Part shown: positions 8,468 through 17,422 of the stretch, one piece after another | How the letters are laid out: every line of letters starts with the position of its first letter | Numbering within the stretch: the first letter of the stretch is position 1 | DNA from: Pseudonocardia oroxyli | Lineage (GTDB): Bacteria; Actinomycetota; Actinomycetes; Mycobacteriales; Pseudonocardiaceae | Direction of reading: 5' to 3' | Assembly (NCBI RefSeq): GCF_900102195.1 | Contig: NZ_FNBE01000018.1 | Coordinates: forward strand, 62,001 to 126,000 | Length of the DNA stretch: 64,000 bases | Translations under genes and position numbers: made by a program | Notes under the pieces: model-generated | What the model saw: only the letters and a program-made list of their open reading frames with translations | Told to the model about the DNA's origin: nothing | Databases searched by the model: none

Positions 8468-9913
8468 ATGTCCCCCGTGCTCAGGCTGCTTCCCGCGCTG
8501 GTCCTGATCGTCACCACCGCCTGCACGACCCCCGCGCCGGGGGCCGGCTCCTTCGGGTCGGCCTGTGCCGCCGCGGGCACGGACCTGTCCTACGCCGAGG
8601 GGATCACGGCCACCGTGGCGACCGCCGAGATCGTTCCCGCCGCGGGCGAGGTCCCCGAGCACTGCCGGGTCACGGGCACGATCGACCCGTCCGTCCGGTT
8701 CACCCTCAAGCTGCCGCTCGCCGCGGCGTGGAACCAGCGGTTCGCCGTGATCGGCTGCGCCTCGACCTGCGGCTACGAACAGGGGGAGGAGTGCGACCCG
8801 GGCGTGCTGTCCGGGGTGGCCACCGCGACGTCGGACGCCGGGCACCGGGCCACCGACGACCTGTTCCGCTGGGCGGTGGAACAGCCCGGCACCTTCGACG
8901 ACTGGGCGTTCCGCAGTACGCACGTCACCGCCGTCGTCGCGAAGGCGCTGACCGAACAGGTCTATGCGCGTCCGATCGGCCACTCCTACTTCACCGGCTG
9001 CTCCAACGGCGGCCGGCAGGGACTGATCCAGGCCCAGCGCTACCCCGCCGACTTCGACGGCATCCAGGTGGACTCCCCCGCGCTCGACGCCCTCGGGCAC
9101 GCCGCCGCGAGCTGGCCGTGGACCGTGGGCGCCGCGTTCACCCCGGACGGCGCGGCGCGGCTGACCCGGGAGACGGTGGACGCCGTGTCCCGCACGGTCA
9201 TGGCCCAGTGCGACGGGCGGGACGGAATCGCCGACGGCCTGGTGGCGGACCCGTTGTCCTGCACGCCGGACCTCGGCGCCGCGGGCCTCACCCCCGACCA
9301 GCGCGACATCGCCGAACGCCTCTACGCCGCGCCGACCAACAGCGCGGGCCCGATCCTGCCCCGCGGTCTGCTCCCGGGCTCGGAGTCGGTGGAGTGGGCC
9401 GAACAGTTCGCCACAGACCGGTCGTTCGTCGCCGAGAGCGCCCGCAGCGCGATCCGCTACGCGCTCTACGGCCCGCCGCTGGGAGCGGAGGCGCAGGTGG
9501 CGGACTGGAGCCCGGAGGACGTCCCGGCGCGGGTCGCCGGGTACCGCGCAGCCGCGGACGCCACCGCGAACCTGGACGCCTTCCGCGCCCGCGGAGGAAA
9601 GCTGCTGGTCACGGTGCCGCTCGGGGACACGGTGGTGAGCCCGATCGCCACGCTGAGCTGGATGGACCGGGTACAGGCCCACCATCCGGACGCCGACGAC
9701 TTCGTCCGTTTGTTCGCGCTGCCGGGCATCGGCCACTGCTGGGGCGGCCACTACGGTGCCACCCCACAGACGATCCAACAGCTCGTGTCCTGGGTGGAGC
9801 AGGGCACCGCGCCGGACACCGTCGACCTGTGGTTCGGGGACCGCCGAGTCCCGACGTTCCCCTACCCGCGGACCACGGTCTACCGCGAGGGCTCGTACGT
9901 CCCGAGCGCGTGA
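8468..9913 (+). CDS. Tannase/feruloyl-esterase family lipoprotein
   Basis: The 481-residue protein begins with a lipoprotein signal (VTTAC, Cys19), so it is probably anchored on the outer face of the membrane. The tannase-family core is clear: nucleophile motif GCSNGG (Cys178, Ser179), an Asp in LGDTVVSP and the C-terminal His in GIGHCWGG, with the cysteines next to Ser and His forming the disulfide typical of this family. These alpha/beta hydrolases cleave aromatic or other carboxylic esters. The ATG is 65 bases from the first possible NlpC codon. Removing acyl groups from polysaccharide would fit the context but is inference; a plant-phenolic esterase is equally possible. Confidence 0.85.
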   Translation: MSPVLRLLPALVLIVTTACTTPAPGAGSFGSACAAAGTDLSYAEGITATVATAEIVPAAGEVPEHCRVTGTIDPSVRFTLKLPLAAAWNQRFAVIGCASTCGYEQGEECDPGVLSGVATATSDAGHRATDDLFRWAVEQPGTFDDWAFRSTHVTAVVAKALTEQVYARPIGHSYFTGCSNGGRQGLIQAQRYPADFDGIQVDSPALDALGHAAASWPWTVGAAFTPDGAARLTRETVDAVSRTVMAQCDGRDGIADGLVADPLSCTPDLGAAGLTPDQRDIAERLYAAPTNSAGPILPRGLLPGSESVEWAEQFATDRSFVAESARSAIRYALYGPPLGAEAQVADWSPEDVPARVAGYRAAADATANLDAFRARGGKLLVTVPLGDTVVSPIATLSWMDRVQAHHPDADDFVRLFALPGIGHCWGGHYGATPQTIQQLVSWVEQGTAPDTVDLWFGDRRVPTFPYPRTTVYREGSYVPSA

Positions 9914-9917
9914 GCCG

Positions 9918-10964
9918 TCAGTTCGGAGTGGCGGCGAGGCCCTCGCCTGGGTGTGCGGCGACGTAGGCCGCCAGGGTCCCGTCGCGCACGGCCTGCCAGA
10001 AGGCGACGCCCGCCGCCTCGTCCAGGTAGACGACGGACTGCGGGCCCTCGCTGCCGAGCCCGGCGACCGGTGCGCTGGTGAAGGTCACCCCGGCGGGCCG
10101 CAGGTTCCGCCACTGCAGGGCGAGGTCTCGCAGGCCGCCGTTGGACAGCGTGTCGTCCACGCTCACCGTGCGGCTGGTGGTGTCCACGAGCTTGTAGAGC
10201 CCGACCGGGTCGGACAGGCTGTCGCCCGCCTTGGTGAGCAGCGCCTTCAGCGCGTTCTGCTGGCGTCTCGCCCGGTCGAGGTCGCCACCGGGCAGGTCGT
10301 AGCGCTGTCGGACGTAGGCCAGGGCCTCGGCGCCGTCGAGGTGGTTGAGCCCCTCGTGGAAGGCCACTCCGGCATTCGACGTGGCCGCGGCCACCCGGAC
10401 GTCGATCCCGCCGACGGAGTCGACCATCTCCTGGAAGCCTGCGAAGTCGATCACTCCGAAGTGGTCGACCCGGACCCCGCTGACCGCCTCGACGGTCTGG
10501 ATCAGCAACGGCGCCCCACCGAAAGCGTACGCCGCATTGATCTTGTTCGGTCCGCGCCCGGGGATGTCCACCCAGCTGTCCCTGGGGATCGAGGTGACCG
10601 AGGCCGTGGTGCCGTCCGGCGCGACCCGGGCCAGCATGATCACGTCCGACCGCTGGGAGCCGCCGCTCGCCACCGCGTCCGTGCCGGTGGTCGGCCCGTC
10701 CGCCCGGCTGTCCGTGCCGACGAGCAGGAAGGTGGTGGCCTCGGTGGCCGCCGGCCGGGTCTCCTCGGGGATCCCGGTGAAGCTGTCCGGCAGCCGGGTG
10801 ACCCGGGAGCCGAGCGACTCGGTCAGGGCGTAGATCGCTCCGGCGGCGACCAGGATGAGGGCCAGGACGGCCACGAGCAGCCCGATGAGGACCCGCCTGG
10901 TCCGGCTGCGATGTCGCGTGCCCACCGAATCCGCCGACACATTCCCCGACACCACGACTCCCAT
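9918..10964 (-). CDS. LytR-CpsA-Psr (LCP) family transferase
   Basis: From the ATG at 10964 the protein has 348 residues: short basic cytoplasmic tail, one helix (about 25-47) and an extracellular LCP domain. Family motifs are TDSRAD, RSDVIML, SIPRDSWV (the arginine and aspartate that bind pyrophosphate), KINAAYAFGG and DHFGVIDF. LCP enzymes move polyprenyl-pyrophosphate-linked glycopolymers onto peptidoglycan or arabinogalactan, so this is a candidate for wall attachment of the polymer made here. An in-frame ORF reaches 11210, but the added residues are not LCP-like and would cover the promoter region. The gene converges on the tannase gene with only four bases between stops. Confidence 0.88.
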   Translation of the reverse strand: MGVVVSGNVSADSVGTRHRSRTRRVLIGLLVAVLALILVAAGAIYALTESLGSRVTRLPDSFTGIPEETRPAATEATTFLLVGTDSRADGPTTGTDAVASGGSQRSDVIMLARVAPDGTTASVTSIPRDSWVDIPGRGPNKINAAYAFGGAPLLIQTVEAVSGVRVDHFGVIDFAGFQEMVDSVGGIDVRVAAATSNAGVAFHEGLNHLDGAEALAYVRQRYDLPGGDLDRARRQQNALKALLTKAGDSLSDPVGLYKLVDTTSRTVSVDDTLSNGGLRDLALQWRNLRPAGVTFTSAPVAGLGSEGPQSVVYLDEAAGVAFWQAVRDGTLAAYVAAHPGEGLAATPN

Positions 10965-10983
10965 TCCGCCGAACCCGCCCAGG

Positions 10984-11011
10984 ATGTCTGCGGGCAACGC
11001 TGGATCGTTAC
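10984..11011 (-). promoter_or_regulatory. Weak candidate ECF-type promoter for the LCP gene
   Basis: On the minus strand, GTAAC (11011-11007), 17 bases, AGACAT (10989-10984). The -10 part departs from the usual CGA, so this is one of the weaker members. Confidence 0.3.
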
Positions 11012-11282
11012 CGATTCGGGCGTCCCGACGTCGGGCGCCGACGACTCTGACGACACGCCCCGGATTCAGAGCCCTGACCGTGTCGGGCGATCGACCGACA
11101 CGCCCGGCTCGGCACGGATGGAGGCTCCGACCTGGCGATGTGACGTCGCTCTCCGAGAGGCAGGGACACCGACGGGCCCGGTGGTCGATCAGGCCGGATG
11201 AACGGCTCACCGGTCACTCATTACACACATAGCTCTACTCCGAGCAGGGCAGATATACCCCATTCGGTCCACTCGGCCGCTT

Positions 11283-11310
11283 GTAACGCGGCTCGACAGG
11301 AAGCCGACAG
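11283..11310 (+). promoter_or_regulatory. Candidate ECF-type promoter for sugar transferase 1
   Basis: GTAAC (11283-11287), 17 bases, CGACAG (11305-11310), about 40 bases before the GTG at 11350. Confidence 0.5.
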
Positions 11311-11349
11311 TCCACGCGGTTGAATTCTCGACGACGTGGGGGGCGCGGC

Positions 11350-12861
11350 GTGAGCGGTCATTCCGAGATCAGGACTGGAGCGCCCGTATGGCAGGGCGAC
11401 CCCGCCCCGACGCTGCCCGTCCAGCGATCCCGGTCCGCCGCGGCTTTCCCCCACACCGTCGACACCCGCTGGCAGAGCCGGGTCCGGCGACTCGCGATCG
11501 CCGCCGACCTCGCCGTGATCACCGCGTGCACCGCGCTGTTCGTCGTCATCGGACTCACCGGCATGGAGGCGGCGGACCGGGCCCGCCTGGTCTGCGGTCT
11601 CATCGGCGCCGCCCTGCTGGTCGCCGCACTGCCGCTGGCCCGGGCCTGGGACGGCCGCGTGCTCGGTGCCGGTTCCACCGAGTTCCTCCGCCTGTTCCGC
11701 GCGGTGTTCGGCGCGACCGTGGTCCTCGGTCTGGGCGGGCTGAGCCTCATGGTCTCGTCCGTGCGGATCTGGGTGTTCCTGTTCGTGCCGCTGATCGGCG
11801 GGGCGCTCGCGGTGAGCCGCTTCGTGCTGCGCAAGGTGCTGCACCACCAGCGTGGCCGGGGCCGGGCGATGCTCTCGGTGCTCGCCGTGGGGTCACCCGA
11901 GTCGGTGGCGGACATGGTCCGTCGCACCCGGCGGGACGTGCACTTCGGCTGGCGCATCGACGGGGCCTGCACCCCGACCGGACGCGGCACCGAGGGCGGC
12001 CCGTCGGTGCTGGGTGTGCCGGTGATCGGTGACCTCGACTCGATCGGACCGCTGCTGGCGGGGAAGGCGTTCCAGGTCGTCTCGGTGGGGCAGGCGCCCG
12101 GCTGGGGCGCGGGCAGGCTCCAGCGGCTCGCCTGGGAGCTCGAGGGCTCGACCACCGAGCTCGCGGTCGACCCCGGCCTGATGGAGATCGCCGGACCGCG
12201 GATGCACATCACCCCGGTAGACGGCCTCCCCCTGCTCCGGCTCTCCCAGCCGCGCTTCACCGGGGTCCCCCGGGCGCTGAAGCTGACCTTCGACCGGATC
12301 CTCGCCACCGCCCTGCTCCTGCTCGCCGCCCCGATGTTCCTGGTGGTCGCGATCGCGGTGAAGGTCGACGGCGGGCCGGTCTTCTTCCGCCAGGAGCGCG
12401 TCGGCATCGACGGCCGCACCTTCCGAATGGTCAAGTTCCGGTCGATGGTCGTCGACGCCGAGGCCCGCCGTGCCGCCCTCGCCGCGACCAACGAGGCCGC
12501 GGGGCCGCTGTTCAAGATGGCCAGTGACCCGCGGGTCACCCGCGTCGGCGCGCTCCTGCGCCGCTACTCGCTCGACGAGCTCCCCCAGCTGCTGAACGTC
12601 GTGGGCGGCAGCATGTCCCTGGTCGGTCCCCGCCCCCCGCTGCCCGCCGAGGTGGAGGCCTACGAGGACGTCGCCCGCCGCCGGCTCCTCGTCCGCCCGG
12701 GCATGACGGGCCTGTGGCAGGTCTCCGGACGCAGCGACCTGTCGTGGGAGGAGTCCGTCCGCCTCGACCTGCGCTACGTGGAGAACTGGTCGATGGCGAT
12801 GGACCTGACCATCCTGTGGAAGACCGCGGGCGCGGTTCTGGGCAGCCGCGGGGCGTACTGA
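11350..12861 (+). CDS. Polyprenyl-phosphate hexose-1-phosphate transferase (WbaP/WcaJ type), copy 1
   Basis: The 503-residue integral membrane enzyme starts polymer synthesis by moving a sugar-1-phosphate from a UDP-sugar to undecaprenyl- or decaprenyl-phosphate. It has four N-terminal helices (about 48-170), a central soluble Rossmann-like domain, a fifth membrane segment (about 315-340) and the catalytic bacterial-sugar-transferase domain with VKFRSMVVDAEAR, SLDELPQLLNV, LVGPRPP and GLWQVSGRSDLSWEE. GTG 11350 is preferred to an in-frame TTG at 11320 because a GGGGGG box precedes it. It is a close paralog of the gene at 14159-15655; a tyrosine phosphatase gene lies between them. Confidence 0.88.
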   Translation: MSGHSEIRTGAPVWQGDPAPTLPVQRSRSAAAFPHTVDTRWQSRVRRLAIAADLAVITACTALFVVIGLTGMEAADRARLVCGLIGAALLVAALPLARAWDGRVLGAGSTEFLRLFRAVFGATVVLGLGGLSLMVSSVRIWVFLFVPLIGGALAVSRFVLRKVLHHQRGRGRAMLSVLAVGSPESVADMVRRTRRDVHFGWRIDGACTPTGRGTEGGPSVLGVPVIGDLDSIGPLLAGKAFQVVSVGQAPGWGAGRLQRLAWELEGSTTELAVDPGLMEIAGPRMHITPVDGLPLLRLSQPRFTGVPRALKLTFDRILATALLLLAAPMFLVVAIAVKVDGGPVFFRQERVGIDGRTFRMVKFRSMVVDAEARRAALAATNEAAGPLFKMASDPRVTRVGALLRRYSLDELPQLLNVVGGSMSLVGPRPPLPAEVEAYEDVARRRLLVRPGMTGLWQVSGRSDLSWEESVRLDLRYVENWSMAMDLTILWKTAGAVLGSRGAY

Positions 12862-12938
12862 GCCCGGCGGCGCGGCAGGATGTGAACTGGCCCCCAACTC
12901 CACAGGGCGGTCACAGGTCCGCCACGCATACTGGCCGG

Positions 12939-13199
12939 GTGATCCCGGCCCTCGTCCTCCTCGCCCTGGTCGTCCTCGCGGCGGTCAGCAGCCGGACCGG
13001 ACTCGGCGGATCCATCGCACTCGGCCTCGCCGGCCTCGCCTGGCTGCTGGTGAACAGCAGTGTCGAGGGGATCGTGCTGCTCAGGTTCACCCCGCAGAAC
13101 GGTCTCACCGGCGCCGACCTCGCCGGGCTCGCCGCCATCGCGATCGCAGGCGTCCGCACCGTCCGCATCCTGCGCACCCGGAGGCGGACCGAGGCCTGA
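12939..13199 (+). CDS. Small two-helix membrane protein
   Basis: This 86-residue hypothetical protein begins MIPALVLLALVVLAAV, has a second hydrophobic stretch near 20-40, a third weak one near 60-72 and an Arg-rich tail (RTRRRTEA). I do not recognise it. The GTG start has no Shine-Dalgarno box, but CATACT (12927-12932) ends six bases before it and could be a -10 box, so the transcript may be leaderless. It lies between the sugar transferase and the convergent phosphatase gene. Confidence 0.55.
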   Translation: MIPALVLLALVVLAAVSSRTGLGGSIALGLAGLAWLLVNSSVEGIVLLRFTPQNGLTGADLAGLAAIAIAGVRTVRILRTRRRTEA

Positions 13200-13237
13200 G
13201 CGGAACCCGTCTCCGGGCGGTCCGGCCTGTCGTCGGA

Positions 13238-13864
13238 TCAGCCGCGCGGCGGCACGATCCGCTGCACGATCCGGTAGACGGCGTCTGTGATCAGCTCGAC
13301 GGCGTGGCGGTGCGCCGCGGGGGGACGCCCCATCGGGTCGGGCAGCCGCAGGTCCTCCGGGTCCATGCGGACGAGCCCGCGCAGCATCCGGGCCTGCTCG
13401 ACGAGCTCGGTGGCCCGCTTGACCGGGTCCTCGGCCGGGAGCAGGGTCTCGTCCACCGCGTCGGCCAGTGCGGCGAACTCGCGGAGCGCGAAGGTGGTGC
13501 GCAGGCCTGCGGGCTCGCGCTCGACGATCGCGCTCCGGTGTCGGACGTTCGCGCCCAACACCAGATCGGCCCGGCGCACCATGGGCGCGCGCAGCTGACG
13601 GGCTCGGAACTCGCCCGCGACCAGCCCGTCGAGACCCCACGGCGACAGCTCGTCCCGGGTGTCCGGGTGCATCATCTCGCCGACCACCGCCCCGACTCCG
13701 GCGCTGGCGACGACGAAACGCGCGGCCTCGTGGCCGCCCAGCCCGCCCTTGAGGATGTGCTTGGTCATGATCTCCGCGACCGGCGAGCGGCAGATGTTGC
13801 CGGTGCACACGAACAGCAGCCGGAACGTCTCCGTGTCCGGCGGTGTGGCGGCGTGCAACGACAT
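13238..13864 (-). CDS. Low-molecular-weight protein-tyrosine phosphatase (Wzb-like)
   Basis: The 208-residue protein has the LMW-PTP P-loop VCTGNICRSP (nucleophile Cys, C-x5-R) close to the N-terminus and the general-acid Asp in LPDPMGRPP near the C-terminus. It is longer than the usual 150-160 residues because of an inserted middle region. ATG 13864 has a GGGGGA box just upstream; an in-frame extension to 13978 is unlikely. In polysaccharide clusters such phosphatases remove phosphate from the C-terminal tyrosines of the BY-kinase that controls chain length; the BY-kinase at 26098-27522 is the natural partner. Confidence 0.87.
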   Translation of the reverse strand: MSLHAATPPDTETFRLLFVCTGNICRSPVAEIMTKHILKGGLGGHEAARFVVASAGVGAVVGEMMHPDTRDELSPWGLDGLVAGEFRARQLRAPMVRRADLVLGANVRHRSAIVEREPAGLRTTFALREFAALADAVDETLLPAEDPVKRATELVEQARMLRGLVRMDPEDLRLPDPMGRPPAAHRHAVELITDAVYRIVQRIVPPRG

Positions 13865-14000
13865 CTGGTCCCCCGACCCGTCGTGGATGGCGTCTCTCCC
13901 CGGTGACATCGCGGTGACGGGGCGGAACGTGAGCCCCACGCCGCCAGCGTCACACGAACCGACCAGCCGTCCTCGCAATTGATGATTCGACTAACTCTTC

Positions 14001-14028
14001 GTAACGGGTTCGCTCTGTCGAGCGACGG
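14001..14028 (+). promoter_or_regulatory. Candidate ECF-type promoter for sugar transferase 2
   Basis: GTAAC (14001-14005), 17 bases, CGACGG (14023-14028), 130 bases before the GTG at 14159. Both blocks and the spacing equal those before the glycosyltransferase at 19055. Confidence 0.5.
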
Positions 14029-14158
14029 ACGGAGCGATCGACGCCAAGGGGATCGCTCCCCGGGCCTGACGGGCCTCCCTCGCACCGTAGCGATCGAGTT
14101 CCGTCGTGCCCAGGGCGTCGAGCAGTTGTTCTGGTGGTCATGGGGGGTCGTGGATTTC

Positions 14159-15655
14159 GTGAGCAAGCAGCCGGGTGTCGCCGAGCCGACGAGCGAGGGA
14201 ACCGCCGTCGAGGTGCCCGTCCAGCGTCCCGCGCCGGATATACAGCCGCCGCGGGCTGACGGCTGGCGGCCGAAGCTGCGCCGCGTGGTGATCCTGACGG
14301 ACTCGTCGATCGTCCTCGCCGGCACCGGGCTGGCCGTGCTGCTCGGGTGGACCGGTGCCGAGGCTGCGGATCGGGCACACCTGGTCAGCGGCCTGCTCGC
14401 CGCCGCGCTGCTGCTCATCGCCCTCCCGGTGGCCCGAGCCTGGGACCCGCGGATGCTCGGGGTGGGCACCGCGGAGTTCAAGCGCCTCGGCCACGCGGTC
14501 GTCGCGACTTCGGTGATCCTGGCCCTCGGCGGACTCACGTTGCTGGTGGCGTCGGTCCGGATCTGGGTGTTCCTCCTCGTCCCGGTGATCGGTCTCGCCG
14601 TCGGCTTCGGCCGCTTCGCCGTCCGTAAGTGGTTGCACAGGCTGCGCGGCTCCGGCCGCGCGATGGCGTCGGTGCTGGTCGTGGGCGACGAGGCCGCCGT
14701 GGCCGACATGGTCCGCCGGACCCGCCGGGACGTGCACTTCGGGTGGCGCATCGATGCGGCGTGCACCCCGAGCGGGCGGGGTCCGGCCGGTGGGTCGCAC
14801 ATCGAGGGCGTCCCGGTGGTGGGCGACCTGGACTCGGTGGCCCCGATCGTCCACGCGAAGCGGTTCGCGGTGGTCTCCGTCGGGCGGGCGGCGGGCTGGG
14901 GCCCCGGTCGCCTGCACCGCCTCGCCTGGGAGCTCGAGGGCACGGACACCGAGCTCGCCGTGGACCCCGGCCTGATGGAGGTCGCCGGCCCGCGGATGCA
15001 CATCTCCCCGGTCGACGGTCTGCCGCTCCTGCGGCTGTCGAAGCCGCGGTTCACCGGGGCGGCCCGCGTGCTCAAGACCGTCCTCGACCGCTCCGCCGCG
15101 GCCCTGCTCCTGCTGCTCGCCGCGCCGGTGTTCCTCGCCGTGGCGATCGCGGTGAAGTCGGATGGCGGCCCGGTCTTCTTCCGCCAGGAACGGGTCGGCG
15201 CCCAGGGCCGCATGTTCCACATGGTCAAGTTCCGCTCGATGGTCGTCGACGCCGAGGCTCGCCGCGCCGCGCTGCAGGCCGCCAACGAGGGCGCGGGTCC
15301 GCTGTTCAAGTTGGCTCGCGACCCCCGCGTCACTCGGATCGGCGCCCTGCTGCGCCGCTACTCGATCGACGAGCTCCCCCAGCTGCTCAACGTCCTCAAC
15401 GGCACCATGTCCCTCGTCGGCCCCCGCCCTCCCCTCCCTGCCGAGGTGGAGACCTATGAGGACATGGCCAGGCGCAAGCTCCTGGTCCGCCCCGGGATGA
15501 CCGGCCTCTGGCAGGTCTCCGGCCGTAGCAACCTGTCCTGGGAGGAGTCGGTCCGCCTGGACCTCCGGTACGTGGAGAACTGGTCCATGGCCATGGACCT
15601 CACCATCATGTGGAAGACCCTGGGCGCCGTGCTCGCGAGCCGCGGCGCGTACTGA
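14159..15655 (+). CDS. Polyprenyl-phosphate hexose-1-phosphate transferase, copy 2
   Basis: This 498-residue paralog of the transferase at 11350 has the same order: four helices, a central domain, one further helix, and the catalytic domain with VKFRSMVVDAEAR, SIDELPQLLNVLNG and GLWQVSGRSNLSWEE. Long runs are identical in protein and nearly so in DNA, so this is a fairly recent duplication. GTG 14159 is preferred because a GGGGGG box lies 11 bases upstream; the open frame extends to 13979 but would cover the promoter. The differences are mostly in the N-terminal tail and the central domain. The pair may differ in sugar specificity or in regulation; nothing visible decides this. Confidence 0.88.
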   Translation: MSKQPGVAEPTSEGTAVEVPVQRPAPDIQPPRADGWRPKLRRVVILTDSSIVLAGTGLAVLLGWTGAEAADRAHLVSGLLAAALLLIALPVARAWDPRMLGVGTAEFKRLGHAVVATSVILALGGLTLLVASVRIWVFLLVPVIGLAVGFGRFAVRKWLHRLRGSGRAMASVLVVGDEAAVADMVRRTRRDVHFGWRIDAACTPSGRGPAGGSHIEGVPVVGDLDSVAPIVHAKRFAVVSVGRAAGWGPGRLHRLAWELEGTDTELAVDPGLMEVAGPRMHISPVDGLPLLRLSKPRFTGAARVLKTVLDRSAAALLLLLAAPVFLAVAIAVKSDGGPVFFRQERVGAQGRMFHMVKFRSMVVDAEARRAALQAANEGAGPLFKLARDPRVTRIGALLRRYSIDELPQLLNVLNGTMSLVGPRPPLPAEVETYEDMARRKLLVRPGMTGLWQVSGRSNLSWEESVRLDLRYVENWSMAMDLTIMWKTLGAVLASRGAY

Positions 15656-15681
15656 GGAGACCGAGTACGACCACTGACCAT

Positions 15682-16608
15682 CTAGCAGCCGGTGGGCCGC
15701 CAGTCCGACCGCCAGCCGAACTCGAGCCGGACCCCACCCTGCCGGGGTAGCAGGATGGCGGCACCCCGTTCGACGCTCCACCCGACGGGCAGCAGCAGGT
15801 ACTGGCTGCCGGACTGCAGGACGAGCCGCAGCCCGCTGTAGCGGTACCCGTAGGCACGCTCGGGTGCCGGGCAGCGCTGCACGGAGACGCCGGGCTGCCC
15901 GTCCAGGTTCAGGTCCTTCTCGCTGAACACGGTCACGTCCGGCATGGAGCCGAGCAGGTCGGCGATCTGCCGGGCCCGCCCCGTCCCCACCCCCACGGCG
16001 TAGGTGCCGGCGGCCCAGAACAGTCCCACGCTGACCAGCGCGAACGCCGCCGTCCACTCGGCGAGCGCCGTCCCTCCCGAGGAGCGACCCGTTCCCGCCG
16101 TGCGGGCGAGCCGAACCGCGTAGACGAGCAGCGGCGCCCCGATCGCCAGACACAGCCCCCGCAGCTCGCCGACTGGGTCGAACAGCTCGCCGGGGGTGAA
16201 CGCGTCGACGAGAGCCAGCGTCACCAGCCCGCAGCCCAGCACGGCAGCCACCGGGATCACCACGCGGAGGGCCCGTTGCCGAGCGGGCGGCGGTAGCGCG
16301 CGAGTGAGGACCCAGTGCGCCCACAGCGCGAGCAGCACTGCGCAGGCGGTGAGCGCGGCAGGGAGGATCAACCCGTCCGCACTGCGGACGACGAAGTCCT
16401 GGGTGGTCAGGTCGAGCACCGAGTACTGCAGCCCGAAGTAGTCCGCCAGCCCCTGGGCGTGCAGCCTGCCGAAGTAGAGCAGCAGGGCGGTGAGCACGGT
16501 CGCCGGCGCGACCACCGACCCGACGAGACGGAGCACCCTGGTCGCGAGCGCGGGCTGCTCCGGCTCGGGCTCGCGGGGACGAATGTGCCGGGTCCGGCGA
16601 CGCGGCAC
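15682..16608 (-). CDS. Unknown multi-helix membrane protein
   Basis: The 308-residue protein has a basic N-terminus (RRRTRHIRPRE), about five hydrophobic helices between residues 25 and 205, and a C-terminal soluble part with DLNLDGQPGV and a possible disulfide (Cys in QRCPAP and the last residue, WRPTGC). I do not recognise the family. Its GTG start shares a base with the stop of the upstream lipoprotein gene (TAGTG), so the two are translationally coupled and probably work together at the membrane. Confidence 0.7.
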   Translation of the reverse strand: MPRRRTRHIRPREPEPEQPALATRVLRLVGSVVAPATVLTALLLYFGRLHAQGLADYFGLQYSVLDLTTQDFVVRSADGLILPAALTACAVLLALWAHWVLTRALPPPARQRALRVVIPVAAVLGCGLVTLALVDAFTPGELFDPVGELRGLCLAIGAPLLVYAVRLARTAGTGRSSGGTALAEWTAAFALVSVGLFWAAGTYAVGVGTGRARQIADLLGSMPDVTVFSEKDLNLDGQPGVSVQRCPAPERAYGYRYSGLRLVLQSGSQYLLLPVGWSVERGAAILLPRQGGVRLEFGWRSDWRPTGC

Positions 16609-17327
16609 TACGGCTGACCGCCCTCTCCCGACTCGGTCTGCCCCGTCTCGCCCGTACGCTGTTCCGTGTCCCTTTCGGTGCCGTCGGCGGTGTTCCCGTC
16701 GCCCCCACCTGTTGTCCGCCCGTCGAGCAGCGCGACACAGGCGTCGCTGTCCGCGGTCATGGTGATCGTGATCGTCGAGCCGAACGGTGCGATCGTCCCG
16801 GGGGCTGGGCTCGCCTTACAGGCATGAGTCCCCGCGCCCACCGTCACGATCGTCCAGCAGTCCCGCAGCGACGCCCGTGGACACCTCTTGGCCTGCTCGG
16901 CCTCCCAGGTCTCCAGCGTGTCGCCCAGCGCGTCCGCGATCGCGGCGCCCGTCGGCTGCCCACCCGGCCGGGAACCGGTGTTCGGCTCGGGCCCGGCGCC
17001 TCTCGGTTCCGCGGCGTGCTCCTGCGGCGGAGGCTGCGGGGCTGCGGGCGGCACCTGAACCGGTGGCGCCTGCCCTTGTTTCGGCGACGGCGGTGGACCC
17101 GCGTCGGCCGGTGTGTGTGGCCCGGGAGCCGGGTTTTCGAGCGAGGGCGATTCGGTCTGGGTCTGCGCGGTCGACGCCTCGGAGTGCGGCGTGACGCTCG
17201 CAGCCTGGGCCGCGACGGGCCCACTGGGTGCCCCACCCGCCCGCGCTTGGTCGCCGCACCCGGCGATCACCAGCAGCGCACCGAGCACCAGTGCGGACAC
17301 TGGCCCCCGCCATCTCGGCCCCTGCAT
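16608..17327 (-). CDS. Pro-rich putative lipoprotein, unknown function
   Basis: The 239-residue protein starts with a lipoprotein signal (hydrophobic stretch then VIAGC). A long Pro/Ala/Gln-rich low-complexity region (about 30-120) could span the wall. The C-terminal domain carries four cysteines (KRCP, RDCW, THACKA, DACVAL) and a TITMTADSDAC strand, suggesting a small disulfide-bonded domain. ATG 17327 has GGAGG seven bases upstream; the longer frame to 17402 lacks such support. The stop overlaps the start of the next membrane protein. No function can be given. Confidence 0.65.
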   Translation of the reverse strand: MQGPRWRGPVSALVLGALLVIAGCGDQARAGGAPSGPVAAQAASVTPHSEASTAQTQTESPSLENPAPGPHTPADAGPPPSPKQGQAPPVQVPPAAPQPPPQEHAAEPRGAGPEPNTGSRPGGQPTGAAIADALGDTLETWEAEQAKRCPRASLRDCWTIVTVGAGTHACKASPAPGTIAPFGSTITITMTADSDACVALLDGRTTGGGDGNTADGTERDTEQRTGETGQTESGEGGQP

Positions 17328-17422
17328 CCCCGCGCCTCCGGTCGCTCCGCGTGAGCAACCTCGCACGCGCGGTCGCAACCTCGCCATACGTAGTTCTCCC
17401 ACCCCAGGGCCGCAGGTGGGAA

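Larger units (their letters stand above)
10965..11349. other. 385-base divergent control region
   Basis: This lies between the LCP gene (minus) and the first sugar transferase (plus). It is AT-richer around 11210-11260 and contains a candidate promoter for each side (10984-11011 minus, 11283-11310 plus). No coding frame is supported. Confidence 0.6.

Noticed and set aside
14138..16738. Open frame of 866 codons on the minus strand
   Set aside because: Mostly Arg/Gly/Ala-rich shadow of sugar transferase 2 and the unknown membrane gene; no domain words.
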